From contig NC_065406.1 of NCBI RefSeq assembly GCF_024362695.1, forward strand, positions 16,883,545 through 16,947,544: a DNA stretch of 64,000 nucleotides, written 5' to 3'. A program made the position numbers and the translations under genes. The stretch comes from Pectinophora gossypiella. Its lineage: Eukaryota > Arthropoda > Insecta > Lepidoptera > Gelechiidae. Below are positions 32,640-43,234 of this stretch, piece by piece. Each line of letters opens with the position of its first letter. The stretch's first letter is position 1. The notes beneath the pieces were generated by a model, which saw nothing but the letters and a program-made list of their open reading frames with translations, had not been told where the DNA came from and searched no databases.

Positions 32640-32934
32640 AGATCTGAGGAGCTCGGTGGCGCAGCGGTAAACGCGCTCGGTCTGCGATTGTTGAAGTTAA
32701 GCAACTTTCGCAAAGGCCGGTCATAGGATGGGTGACCACAAAAAACAGTTTTTATCTCGAGCTCCTCCGTGCTTCGGAAGGCACGCTAAGCCGTTGGTCC
32801 CGGCTGCATTAGCAGTCGTTAATAACCACCGTCCGCACTGGGCCCGTGTTGTGGTTTAAGGCCCGATCTCCTTATCCATCCATAGGAAAGGCCCGTGCCC
32901 CAGCAGTGGGGACGTTATTGGGCTGGTGATGATG
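32640..32934 (+). repeat. SINE-C with 5S-rRNA-like head and 11-bp target duplication
   Basis: The 122-nt module 32646-32767 is closed by GAGGAGCTCG and CGAGCTCCTC. AAGTTAAGCAAC starts at module position 49 and GGATGGGTGACC at 81, the spacing of box A and box C in 5S rRNA. The shared central domain follows, and then a tail with GCCCCAGCAGTGGGGACGTT and GGTGATGATG. ATCTCACTGTC repeats at 32629-32639 and 32935-32945. Confidence 0.92.
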
Positions 32935-32945
32935 ATCTCACTGTC

Positions 32946-33418
32946 CATCGTCATACAAGTCCCCAGTCGTCACAGTTGGGTTTTAGAGTTTGCGGCAAGT
33001 AACCAGTTTGCGTGCGGGACCTTAATCACATCACCTCCATATATTCGCATTACAATCCTCAACAACCATATTAATTAACCGAATTACGGTCACAACCGAC
33101 CACCAGCCTAATTTATGCAGTTGGCGAGATCCTGTGACGTCACGTAGCGAGAATAATTTAGGACAGGCCCAAGCAACAGTAGATGTAAATTAAATTTTAA
33201 TATTTTAACACCTCGCCCTTGGGACGAGCGTATAGGTGTAATGAGATTCGCCGTCTCATGTAAAAGTTGGGTCTCAGACGGTTTGCGGATTTTGCGGTGA
33301 AAAATTTGTAAGGGAACTAATTAGTGGTGAAGTAAAAGGCCGTTGAGATAATCACTTTCGTAAACTAACATAATATTAGCTCACGACTATATCCTAATTC
33401 GAGTAGTCAGAGGTCTAA
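32946..33418. other. Unannotated DNA
   Basis: No feature assigned. Confidence 0.5.
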
Positions 33419-33849
33419 ACAGGGTGTTAGTGATATCGTAACGAAAACTGGGGCGGATGATTCAGAGTACGATTCTGAGTTAATATCAAGTGAAATTTTC
33501 CGTCGCAAAATTCATGACTTTTTTTAGTTTTTGTTTAATAATTTTCAATGTCATTCTTTTGCGATGGAAAATTGCAATTGATATTAACTCAGAATAATGA
33601 GCTGAATCATCCCTCTCAGTATTCGTAAAGATGTCACTTACACCACGTACAAGTACGTACAGGTAGCCGTGAAAGTAGGTATGGGTGTTAGTGCAACCAT
33701 AACGAGTTCTGAGGGGGATGATTCAGACCATGATTCTGAGCTATTAACAAGTTGAATTTCCTGTCAGAAAATTCATGAAAATATTAGTGTTTTTAAATTT
33801 TTTTCACTTTCATACTTTTGCGACGGAAAATTCCACTTGATACCAACTG
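33419..33849. repeat. Palindromic tandem repeat P, two units
   Basis: Unit 1 (33419-33649) starts ACAGGGTGTTAGTGATATCG and ends GATGTCACTTACACCACGTA. A spacer with ACAGGTAGCCGTGAAAGTAG follows. Unit 2 (33681-33849) starts ATGGGTGTTAGTGCAACCAT and is cut off in its right arm at TTCCACTTGATACCAACTG. Confidence 0.82.
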
Positions 33850-34539
33850 TATAAGTTGATATAAAATCCATCGCAAGGTGAACTAGCAGACACTGCGATG
33901 GATTTATACCTAAACTAGTTGAGTGTCTCTATTGTTTCAGTTATCGTTGAATTTATAATTCTTTGCGACGGTCAATCACAGTTTCGTCGAAAGAAAACGG
34001 TTTTTTACGAACCCTCAAGAAAAGTAGTAAAATAAAAACTGGTTGAAATACTTCACCACCCAGAACATAAAGGCAAACTTTAACATCGGCGAAATGGCCT
34101 TTAATAAAATATGCAGTCAGACTTCACTTCTGCAATATTTTTCGCATTGCGCAAAGGACGTGATTATTGTTAATATTCTAGTTGTTGGCTTCAAACCTGT
34201 TATATGAGCTAAACAGATATTACCGTTATTTTTCGATCTCGTTGTGTTTAAAATTTGCACTCAATGAGGGATTTTCCAGGCTTACGTTCCCCAAAAACAA
34301 TATAGATGGCGTTGTACAGTTTTAACAAGAAAATGACCTATTTTCTTTTCTTTGATTTGCCATCATAGTAAAATTCTCACAATTTGTGTCGTGGGCATTC
34401 GAAAATTGCCCAGGGTGTGTAGGACGGAACAGACTCATAAATACGTCTCAGTGACTGACCTCCGACAACAGCTGAAAAAGACAAATTTACATTCCTATAC
34501 TAGCTCAGAAGGGAATGTTAAGTTGGGCACATAGAACGG
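33850..34539. other. Unannotated DNA
   Basis: Two opposed ATCCATCGCA-type words (33866, 33895) form a weak inverted repeat; otherwise unassigned. Confidence 0.4.
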
Positions 34540-34744
34540 ATGAAGGATAAAAGGATTACGATAGCAGTATACAAAGCGAAGGTTGGTGGTAGGGCTGGTC
34601 AAGGAAGACCTAGAAGGACTTTTATTGACCAAATTGGAGATGTCCTTGGAAAAGGTACAGTAAGATCTACTCTGAATCGATGTGCGTGAATGAAACTATT
34701 GATGAATGTGGAGGAAGCGTGTAAGAGAAGTGTGTAAGTCTGTG
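34540..34744 (+). pseudogene. LINE V, 3' ORF fragment
   Basis: Contains GGTAGGGCTGGTCAAGGAAG, the frame RRTFIDQIGDVLGKGTVRST, then a stop where the 53.4-kb copy has an open codon, and TTGATGAATGTGGAGGAAGC. It is interrupted by element N. Confidence 0.7.
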
Positions 34745-35045
34745 CAAATTTATTTCACGACTTTACATTGCAGAGGCGCCAATGCGCCTTGAAACTTTAA
34801 ATATAAACAATAATATAATTAAACATTATTAAAATTAGGTGTAAACAATATATTTAATTTTCACACACCATTCATCTTCTCGCAGAACCTCAGACACTCG
34901 CGACACACATATGTCCACTCACTCACAAACAGATCACACTCTGGTGCTGATGCAAGGAGTGCATTAAGCATGTGCACGGCACGGAGGAGTGGCGAGTGTG
35001 TGCGCACCACAGTGCGCGCCGCCGACATGGCCTCTGCTGGGGTAC
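34745..35045 (-). pseudogene. Retroposon N, longer copy with Cys-rich C-terminus
   Basis: The minus-strand frame 35166-34861 ends SAPECDLFVSEWTYVCRECL, then RFCEKMNGV and a TGA stop. About 100 bp of 3' sequence and GAAATAAATTT follow. The Cys spacing (CRECLRFC) suggests a real ancestral protein, but I cannot name it. It could be a LINE ORF end or a retroposed host transcript. LINE V flanks it on both sides (TAAATAGGCATAAGTTTATG resumes at about 35053). Confidence 0.55.
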
Positions 35046-35090
35046 CGCAGGTAAATAGGCATAAGTTTATGTATGTATGAATGTAGTACA

Positions 35091-35764
35091 AGTTCAGAAA
35101 TATTATTATTCTATCACCCTGCTGGCATAGAATCCAGGACCTCTCTATTTTTGTGTCAAGGTTCAATGAGAGTTAAGCGTTCTTCCAACTAAAAAAAAAT
35201 AATAGAAATAGTTTATTATAAAAAGGCGCTACCCACGAAATAAAACAATAACATAATAATATTATCAAATTTCCACTAAACAAATACAAAAAAAGCAAGA
35301 CGGATGTTCGTCGAAATGATCATAAGATGGTGGTGGACGTCCTGAGATAAAAGGGCCTCACTCAGCACAAGTCGCGGCGTGAACCACGACGCTGATATTA
35401 TGTGGACCCTGTTGGGTGAGGCACGAACGTCAACAACAGGGCTACGGCCTACTTTTTTTAAATTTAAATATAATATAAAACAATTTTATTAACCAACAAA
35501 TGCAACCAACAATGTCGATGAACAGCCACATAGTTACTCGTGTAACGCATAAAATATGTTCACTTACTTTAGAATTCAATTTTCGGGTTTTAGGGTATAA
35601 ATTTCCCTTGGGTACGGTATGTCAAACGCACGGTAATGTCGCTGGTTGAGGTCGCCAGCACAGGCGTTGGCGGAAGCGGGAAATGGATTTATGTATCGCG
35701 TGGGCGTGGTTGATGTTGGGCTGGAGAAATTGCGGTTTTAAAAAATTTAAACTAATTATTATTC
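35091..35764. other. Unannotated DNA
   Basis: No feature assigned. Confidence 0.45.
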
Positions 35765-35830
35765 CGGTTTATTGAGGGGACGCCTGTGCCCAGTAGTGGG
35801 ACGTATATAGGCTGTTTATGTTATGTTATG
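35765..35830 (+). repeat. SINE-B tail
   Basis: GGTTTATTGAGGGGACGCCT and GTGCCCAGTAGTGGGACGTA, then TTATGTTATGTTATG. Confidence 0.75.
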
Positions 35831-36577
35831 TATTATTAAGCATAGCCATAACACGACATGACAACCTGATATGAACGAGGCGAGGTGCGCGTAATCTTCT
35901 TCTTCTTTCTTGTTTTTCCATATTTCCCGATATTTTATTTATTTATTTATTTAAAGGGAACAGCTTATTCAATATAAGATTTACAAATGGTAAAAAACAT
36001 GTTGCAAGCCAATTACAACTATCCACGGTTTAAATTTTGTAGGATTTAAGCAATGTAGGTACGCATACACTTAAAAAGGAATTATATTCTAAAGACTACA
36101 ACAGTGTAACTAATAGCAGCTAGATATAATTATTATGAGAACAAAACAGGGGGAGAAAAAACAAAAACCAAATATAAACTTAACTAAAAGTACCGATACC
36201 AAAATAAACACATTATCAAAATATTAATAATTAAGACACATTGTAATGAATATAATTATTAAAATATATAATAAGTCATTTAGATAGATAGCTCTTAAAT
36301 ACGTTAGTTAACTATTTTGCAGCCTTTGTAGCTTGCGCCCATGACATGCCGAAGGTTTGAAGTTCTCGGTCGACCAAGTGCCGTTTTTACGTTTTCCACA
36401 TCCACAACAGGTTAGCTCTTCAGGACAGATGTACAAGTCTTTTGACGACAAGATCCAGCGGAAATCAGTTTCCACAGTATTCTGATCAGTCAATCTTCAG
36501 AGCGTATTGTGGAACTATCATTTATACTCCTGTCTTCCATAAATATGTGTGTACATGTAAATATTTATTTATTATTA
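35831..36577. other. Unannotated DNA
   Basis: Includes a TTTATTTATTTATTTAAA run near 35938-35955 followed by A+T-rich sequence. No gene. Confidence 0.45.
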
Positions 36578-36946
36578 TACTGGGTGTTAGTGACATCGCA
36601 AATACTGAGGGGGATGATTCAGACCACGATTAATGAGCTCAGAATAATGAGCTGCATTATGCCCCTCAGTATTCGTTACGATGTCACTTAACACCCCATA
36701 CAAGTACAGTCATACAAGTAAGTATGGGTGTTAGTAACACCGTAACATATACTGAGGGGGATGATTGAGACCATGATTCTGAAATGAAATCAAGTGGAGT
36801 TTGAAGTCGGAAAAGACATGAAAATGTTATTTTTTTATTTTTTTTCAATCCCATTTTTACGACGAAAAATCCACTTTATATCAACTCAGAATCATGGTCT
36901 GAATCAGCCCTCAAAGTTTTCGTTACGATGTCACTTACACCCTGTA
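36578..36946. repeat. Palindromic tandem repeat P, two units
   Basis: Unit 1 (36578-36700) is short, with most of its centre deleted. Spacer: AAGTACAGTCATACAAGTAA. Unit 2 (36723-36946) is complete, from ATGGGTGTTAGTAACACCGT to GATGTCACTTACACCCTGTA. Confidence 0.85.
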
Positions 36947-37856
36947 TAATCTACTGCTTTTTTGTACTGCTTCATAATTTAGTTTATGTAGATATACTTA
37001 TTTACTCATATTTAATTTTATTGTTTGCACTGTTCATCCCGCTGCGCTTGTATTATAATTTTATCCTTTATTTGCTTTTCGTTTCCGAGAGATTGCTACC
37101 TTCTTGTACCATTTATTTTCTTATGTTGTTTGTATTAACTTATGATATACAAAAAAAAAAATATTGCGACACAGCGAACATGCGAAGGCTAGAAGCACTT
37201 CTAGTTGACTACGTAACCTAATATTATTAAAAACAATATATAATAATTATTATTATAATAATAAAATATAAAAAAATAGTATATAAATAATAAAAATATT
37301 AATATATAATAAAAAAACTAATATCCCAATATTATTATTATTATTTTAAATAAAATAATAAAAATATTTATTTCAAATAGCCTAATACATAGAGAGCTAA
37401 AAATAAATTTTACAATGTGTGGCTGTTTCAATTTTATACAAGGTACTCCCAAACTAGAGTGAATCTACATTATATTATGGGAGTCAGTGTTCTTCCGTAT
37501 AAGTATAACAATATAACAACCATTTACAAGGACTCTATTTGTATTAATTATATTACCTGCCTTCCGCAATACAGAAAACCGTAAGCAGGTATTAACATAG
37601 TAATTATACGCCAACTTCAAAGCCCCAACGTCGTGGTTTACTACGACCGACCTATGAGCAGCCGTGTGTTAATTCCGACTAAACTAAATGTTAAATTTTG
37701 AGATTTCACCGATTTACAGGTGGGACTTTCAGCTATAATAAGCTTAGCCTTTAATCCAATTAGAATATGTAAATGTGATTCACATGGTTATAGTAAAAAA
37801 TAAATCTGTATTCTTAATAATAAAGCAATTAATCTATTCTGCACCGGCGCGTGTTA
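36947..37856. other. A+T-rich unannotated DNA
   Basis: 37217-37380 is almost purely A/T (ATAATAAT and AATATT words). No gene. The 97-codon frame at 36928-37221 is hydrophobic by composition only. Confidence 0.5.
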
Positions 37857-37892
37857 GAAACAATTGATGAATGTAAAGGAAGTAAGAGATAT
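37857..37892 (+). pseudogene. LINE V scrap
   Basis: GAAACAATTGATGAATGTAA and AGGAAGTAAGAGATATG match the V C-terminal region. Confidence 0.5.
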
Positions 37893-38420
37893 GCAGGTTA
37901 GTGACATCGTAACGAAAACTTTGAGGGATGATTCAGGCCATGATTCTTAGTTGATGAATAAAAAAAGAAACACCAAAATTTTCACGAATTTTTCAACAAA
38001 AAAATACACTTGATATCAACTCAGAATCATAGTCTGAATCACTAACATCCTATCTACTTGTATGGCTACTTGTATGTACTTGTACAGAGTGTAAGTGAGA
38101 TAGTATCAAATATCTGTCTGGTCTTGAGTCATCCTCCTCAGTACTTGTTTCGATGTTACTAACACCCTATCTACTTTTATGGCTACACGGTATAAGTGAC
38201 TTTGTAACAAATACTCAAGGGGATGACCCAGCTTATTATTCTGAGTTAATATCAAGTGGAATTTTCCATCGCAATAGTACAGAATTGGAAATAATTAAAA
38301 ATATACACAAACAATTACATGAATTTTGCGACAGAAAATTCTACTTGATATTTATTAACTCAGATTCATGTTCTGAATCATCCCCTTCAGTATTCGTTAC
38401 GATGTCACTAACAGCCTGTA
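37893..38420. repeat. Palindromic tandem repeat P, three partial or whole units
   Basis: Units start at 37893, about 38095 and about 38190, separated by spacers containing CTACTTGTATGGCTACTTGT and CTACTTTTATGGCTACACGG. The last unit is nearly complete, ending GATGTCACTAACAGCCTGTA. Confidence 0.8.
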
Positions 38421-38778
38421 TGTCAGGATAGAAGAAAATAGAACTCCATATACTGTGCTTACCCGGCCAATGACGGTTAGGTGTAGCACAACCCTGATGT
38501 GCCACATCTTCACGTTATATACCTCCGTGGCACGTGCCGCGTGGTGAAGCGAACATTATTTTGTTACATTTTAATTTCGGGGAAATTTCTCATCACCGAC
38601 GGTTCCCGCCGGCGCGCAGCAAATTTATAACTCCAACGGTTGGTTGGGCAAGGCGGAAATATATTGGTTGTGTACATGTGAATTTGACTGGGTACTGTTA
38701 TTTTAAGTAGATACATCCTTAAACCTGCAGAGCTAACGTGCGCAACGTCAAATTTTATCACTGTCATTTTAAATATAC
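38421..38778. other. Unannotated DNA
   Basis: No feature assigned. It is slightly more G+C-rich near 38515-38650. Confidence 0.45.
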
Positions 38779-38870
38779 TTTGTTTTAAGTTTACGAGGTT
38801 ATTATCATAATTAAAACACATAATAACGGGTTCTTACCGCGTTTAAATCAGGGATATGAGACTCCCGATT
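38779..38870 (+). repeat. Foldback repeat E, left half
   Basis: TTGTTTTAAGTTTACGAGGT, ATTAAAACACATAATAACGG and GATATGAGACTCCCGAT, then truncation. Confidence 0.75.
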
Positions 38871-40119
38871 AAAATAAGAAATAAAATGTTGAAAAATATC
38901 AGCATTTATAACTAGATAAACTATATCTACAGTCTTTAAACCAGATACCAATGTAATGTAATCATATCCTTATATTAAATTAGTCTTTATATCCAATAGG
39001 TAGGTCAGTATATCAACTAACTGCTATAATGATCTCCAGAGAGGGTATTGTTTTGTGTTAATCCAGTAATCCGTTGTGGATACCGATCGAGTCAGTACAC
39101 GCGTATGTAATTAGTATTGGCCAAACAACCAGTAATTATGTAGTATATGCTATCACTTGATAGTGACCTGTGACAATGAAGTTATACGTACTTGTAAGGT
39201 AAATGTATGGCGCAAACGGGTCATCGACCCCAGTGACCGACGGCCGGTGATACGTATCGTTAAAATAACGAAAATAGCAAAAAGTGTTCTGATTTTAAAC
39301 ATAAATTGTTTTCTTTTTATTTGTTGTGAAATAAATCTATTTATATATTATTATAATTATTATTTTTTAATAAAATATTTATCTCTTTTTATTTACATCT
39401 TAAACCAAACAGTTATTTTTTTAAATTACAAAACACCTAACTTTTACAAATAATAATAATAATATAAAAACAGTACAATAAAAAAATAATACTTAATAAT
39501 AAAGTTTAAAAAAATATTCGCTCATAATATAGAATTCAAAACGTAAAACTTATTCAAACTAAAATTTCACTTCCATCCAACATCAACTTAAGTGCTTCAA
39601 TCCACATAAAGCAACGTAAAACTAACATTTTAACGCGTGTTTTGTATCATAAAACAAAACAATGTTTTTATGATACAAAATTCGTGACGCTCCATCCAAA
39701 ATTGTTGTCGCATTTCATATCGGTGTTCTGTGACAATATTTTGGTGTAAATCTACACGTTAACATTGTTTAAGTATGTTTATATTGTAGAGTGGATCGAC
39801 AGCTTACCTAAAGTATTCTCTGACATTGTTTCGATGTTATGTTTGTAATGTTTTAGCTTCGGATTTAGCTCAAAGCTAAACAATTATTCATAATGCATGT
39901 GTACTTTTAACCGTTATTTCTTTGTGGAACAATTTTTTTGGGTTTTGAAAAGGACAACCACCTTTTGTATCCAATAATACTACCACTTGAATTTAATATA
40001 GGGGCAGTATCTCACTAGGACACCATAGTGGCGTGACCGTATGCAGTTGTACAAACGCTAACTCAACTCATCATACTCTTGTCCACTTTTTAGTATTAAT
40101 TTTTGCCTTGTACCTAACC
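38871..40119. other. A+T-rich unannotated DNA
   Basis: Contains a hairpin at about 39640-39680 (TTTTGTATCATAAAAC and its near-complement). No gene; the 98-codon frame at 39157-39453 lacks motifs. Confidence 0.45.
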
Positions 40120-40570
40120 TGTATTGGGCTGGTTTTTCCTTCGGATTGGATGGTCAGTCAGGCAGCCGCTTCTTTAAAAAAACTGGTGGCGCCAACATTC
40201 TATCCCAGATATGGCTTCTAAAGTTATTAGATGGGTGAAATTTCATATATGTTATTCCTACGCTATCCTTCTTCCTCTTTGACGGAACGATTTGAAAATT
40301 TATCATGAATGTCATTCACTCCTACACGGCCGTACAAATGGGGAGCCCTCAGGGCTCTCATCATCCGAAATTTAATACAACAGCTCTGAGAGTGTACCTA
40401 GATGGATATGAACCTCCGCTCAAGGCATTGGCATAGGATAAAACCGGCCTTGAGTGTATATATAGTACAGCGCTTACATTAGTTGTAAAGTTGGCTCGAC
40501 CATTCATCTTCTATCGTGTGGGTTGTGTGGTCGAGAATCAAACTCGTCAACCCTGGTGTCAGGGTTACTA
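40120..40570. repeat. Cluster of SINE-D, H and SINE-A scraps
   Basis: 40122-40185 (plus): GGGCTGGTTTTTCCTTCGGA and GGTCAGTCAGGCAGCCGCTT (D). 40338-40425 (minus): AAATGGGGAGCCCTCAGGGC (H). 40503-40570 (minus): TCTATCGTGTGGGTTGTGTG and GGTGTCAGGGTTACTATTGA (SINE-A tail). Confidence 0.6.
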
Positions 40571-40757
40571 TTGAGCTACCAATTGGTTGCTATTGGCTCG
40601 ACCATTTGGATGGCGATACGGCTCACTACCACATTAGTCTAACGGAAAACTCGGTGAGATGAAGATACTTAGTTCATCTTGCGATGGATGTACATTTGAC
40701 TATCCCTATTGGGATATAGGCGTGAGCTTATGTATTAAGTAATGTTATCCAAATGGG

Positions 40758-41427
40758 GTGTCCTTTAATTGGCATAATCTAATCGTTCTAATATAAATCC
40801 GCATAACAGTCTTGGCATAACGCAAATGCGCATAATATTAAATCCGCCTAATAATAAAATCGCATAATAATAAATCTGAATAACAATAAAATTGCATAAT
40901 ACAAATGTGCATAACATTATCTGTGTATAACTTTAATCTTTATAAATTCAATTTGCATAACATATTACCGAGTAGGACCCCACTACCCATACATAGTTAT
41001 TTAAGGATAGAAATACAAAAACACATAAAATCATGGCGGCGGTGAAGATTTGTTTCGTAACAACAGCAGTCACGGGTGCGAGCGAAGCGAGCACGGAAAT
41101 TCTCGGCACCGCGACCCTGTAGATATAGCCGAGTGGGTTAGCTTACTCGTGGCCATCGAGGCCCGAAGGGCCTAGAGGCGGCGGTGAAGAAATTTTAAGG
41201 TTACTGATTTTGAAGGTTTCACAAGGTGTCAGAAGGCGTCTCATACAACTTGTTTAGAATTTTTCATGTGTATGAAAACTAACATTGTATTTATTAAATT
41301 TATGCTTTGTTATTGTTATGAATATTGATATTATGCTCATTAAGATTATGCGTATTCATTTTATATAAATTAATAATATGCGGTTTTATAATTATTCGAA
41401 TTATGTTATGCGAATTAAAAATAGGAG
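40758..41427. repeat. Non-autonomous element T, copy 2
   Basis: The left arm has about eleven GCATAA-like motifs spaced roughly 10-25 bp (40771, 40801, 40815, 40830, 40862, 40894, 40909 and others). A G+C-rich core follows, with hairpin AGGCCC-GAA-GGGCCT (41159-41173). The right arm has the complementary TTATGC motifs (41301, 41331, 41346, 41378, 41406). The termini TGTCCTTTAATTGGCATAA and (complement) CTATTTTTAATTCGCATAA are inverted. Confidence 0.68.
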
Positions 41428-41917
41428 TATATAATTATAATTGAGTGTACAATAAACGTTCCAATCATTCATTCAATTATCAATCCGATATCATTATTAC
41501 CACAGCCCGCGGCCCGATAAGCGTCGTTTTTAATTGAAACAAACATTGATAATTAATTATGTTGCTTCCTATTCTATCCGGCATTAAGTGATTTGCATGC
41601 ACAAACGAGGCATCGTTGCACTACAAACAAAGATTAAACAGAGCATAAACAAGACGTGTTTTTCTTGCTGTAGTTGCGAATGGTCGACCTGGATGAAATA
41701 ACCAAAATTCTTGGAGATAATATAGACATGATGTTGATAAGGACAAAATGGTTGGAAATTATTAACACTCTCACGAACACTGACCACCGGTCATTGAGCA
41801 CCTTTTATTCATAATAGTATGAGACTTGGGATCGTGAAATCACCTTTAGAAGTTTCGTCCATGAAAGTGTTAACAAGAATAACGTACTTAATTAACAAAA
41901 TACTAACTTAAAATTGG
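41428..41917. other. Unannotated DNA
   Basis: No feature assigned. Confidence 0.5.
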
Positions 41918-42178
41918 AAAGTTTCCTACGTCAAAGATAAATTATGAAATACTTAATAAAGACAGATTTAACGTGACAAAAAACGTTAATATTTTTCTAT
42001 TTAACTTATTTAATTTTATGAATTGTAATAAAGAAATATAAATAATAATAAATAAATTTATAGAAAAATGTAATAATAAGTACGACAGGTTACTTTTTCA
42101 TACAAATTCCATAGTCATTTCGTGTTTTGACGTTTAATAAAAACTTACTGATTGGACTCATTGGAAATTACCCTATTG
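41918..42178 (-). repeat. Non-autonomous element F
   Basis: Reverse copy from AAAGTTTCCTACGTCAAAGA to GGACTCATTGGAAATTACCC, with TTTCGTGTTTTGACGTTTAA inside. Confidence 0.72.
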
Positions 42179-42341
42179 TTACAACTCATAAGACGAAAAG
42201 TTGGGAACTAAGGACCTTTTTTTACGAATCCCGAACAAATTGCCGCTGGCGGTAGAACCATGGTGTCCTAGTGAGATAGGGTCCTAAGCTAATAGGTTCA
42301 TCACATGCATGTTTGAATTTAAATTCCGTAAGTATGTAAGT

Positions 42342-42689
42342 ACAGCCTCCGTGGTCTAACAGCCTTCGTGGTCTAGTGGTTAGAGCGTTAGGCTCACGAT
42401 CTGGAGGTCCGGGTTCGATTCCCGATGGGGACATTGTCGAAATCACTTGTGAGACTGTCCTTTGTTTGGTAAGGATTTTATAGGCTTGTATTAGCTGATT
42501 GTCCGAAAAAATAAGATGATTACGTGCTTCGAAGGGCACATTAAGCCGTTGGTCCCGGCTATTAGCCGTAAAAACACCTCCACCAACCCGCAGTGGAGCA
42601 GTGTGGTGGAGTATGTTCCATACCCCCTCCGGTTGATTGAGGGGAGGCCTGTGCCCAGCAATGGGACGTATATAGGCAGTTTCTGTTTT
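42342..42689 (+). repeat. SINE-B, full-length with 12-bp target duplication
   Basis: The A box appears twice (CCTCCGTGGTCTAACAG, then CCTTCGTGGTCTAGTGG). The B box is GGGTTCGATTCCCGATGGGG. The central domain, CACCTCCACCAACCCGCAGT and the LINE-like end GCCTGTGCCCAGCAATGGGA follow. AAGTATGTAAGT flanks it at 42330-42341 and 42690-42701. Confidence 0.92.
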
Positions 42690-42704
42690 AAGTATGTAAG
42701 TCAT

Positions 42705-42850
42705 CAGCCGTGGTTCAGTTGAAGCGCTTGACTCTCACTATACGATCGTATGATTGAATCCTAACACGGGCCTAAACCAATGATTTTCAAATTCATGTTT
42801 AGATCACAAATTATTATCTCGTGCTCAGTTTGTTAAACTGCACCGTCTAT
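42705..42850 (+). repeat. SINE-D head fragment
   Basis: GCCGTGGTTCAGTTGAAGCG, GATTGAATCCTAACACGGGC, CCTAAACCAATGATTTTCAA and TCGTGCTCAGTTTG, then truncation. Confidence 0.7.
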
Positions 42851-43125
42851 TGAAAAGGCTAGGCTGTTAACAAAATGGCGACGGATACAAAGTGTCTGTC
42901 GTAGCCACCAACTTGATTCGCCATTTGATTAATAGCCTAGAGAAATTGTCACTTATAATAAACCTTACCAAGGATTTTTTTACCTACTCACCCCTCTACA
43001 TCATAATCCGCGCAGTCTGAATCTGAGAATCAATTGGATCAATTATGCAGCCTTTCCGCTGTTCACGGGAAGCCTAAATTTACAATTTCCAAAGCTTTTA
43101 GCGGTAGTGCAGTGCCCGTGATTAA

Positions 43126-43200
43126 CGTTAATACCGGTCTACCGGTAAATTAGTGATACCGGATTCCGATACCCGTAACGGTCCATTTATAATTCTATTG
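43126..43200 (+). repeat. Short dispersed repeat with TACCGGT palindrome, copy 1
   Basis: CGTTAATACCGGTCTACCGG, TAAATTAGTGATACCGG and CGGTCCATTTATAATT recur at 43728-43800. Confidence 0.7.
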
Positions 43201-43234
43201 TTTTGTTAATTTAATTTGTTGATAATGATGTCGG

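Noticed and set aside
32646..32767. 5S rRNA gene
   Set aside because: Box positions fit, but the module is fused to a SINE body with target duplication, and the 5' half is diverged. No terminator T run follows the module.
34861..35166. Last exon of a resident host gene on the minus strand
   Set aside because: A second copy of the same end at 23.8 kb and nesting inside LINE V point to a retroposed piece. A host origin of the original sequence remains possible.
36928..37221. Hydrophobic 97-codon frame as a membrane protein
   Set aside because: The hydrophobicity follows from T-rich composition. It starts inside the end of a P repeat.
40770..40960. CRISPR-like array of short repeats
   Set aside because: The GCATAA words are only 6-7 bp with irregular spacing in A+T-rich eukaryotic DNA. 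There are no conserved repeat units or Cas genes.
42222..42704. 160-codon minus-strand frame
   Set aside because: It is read antisense through the full-length SINE-B and has no independent motif.
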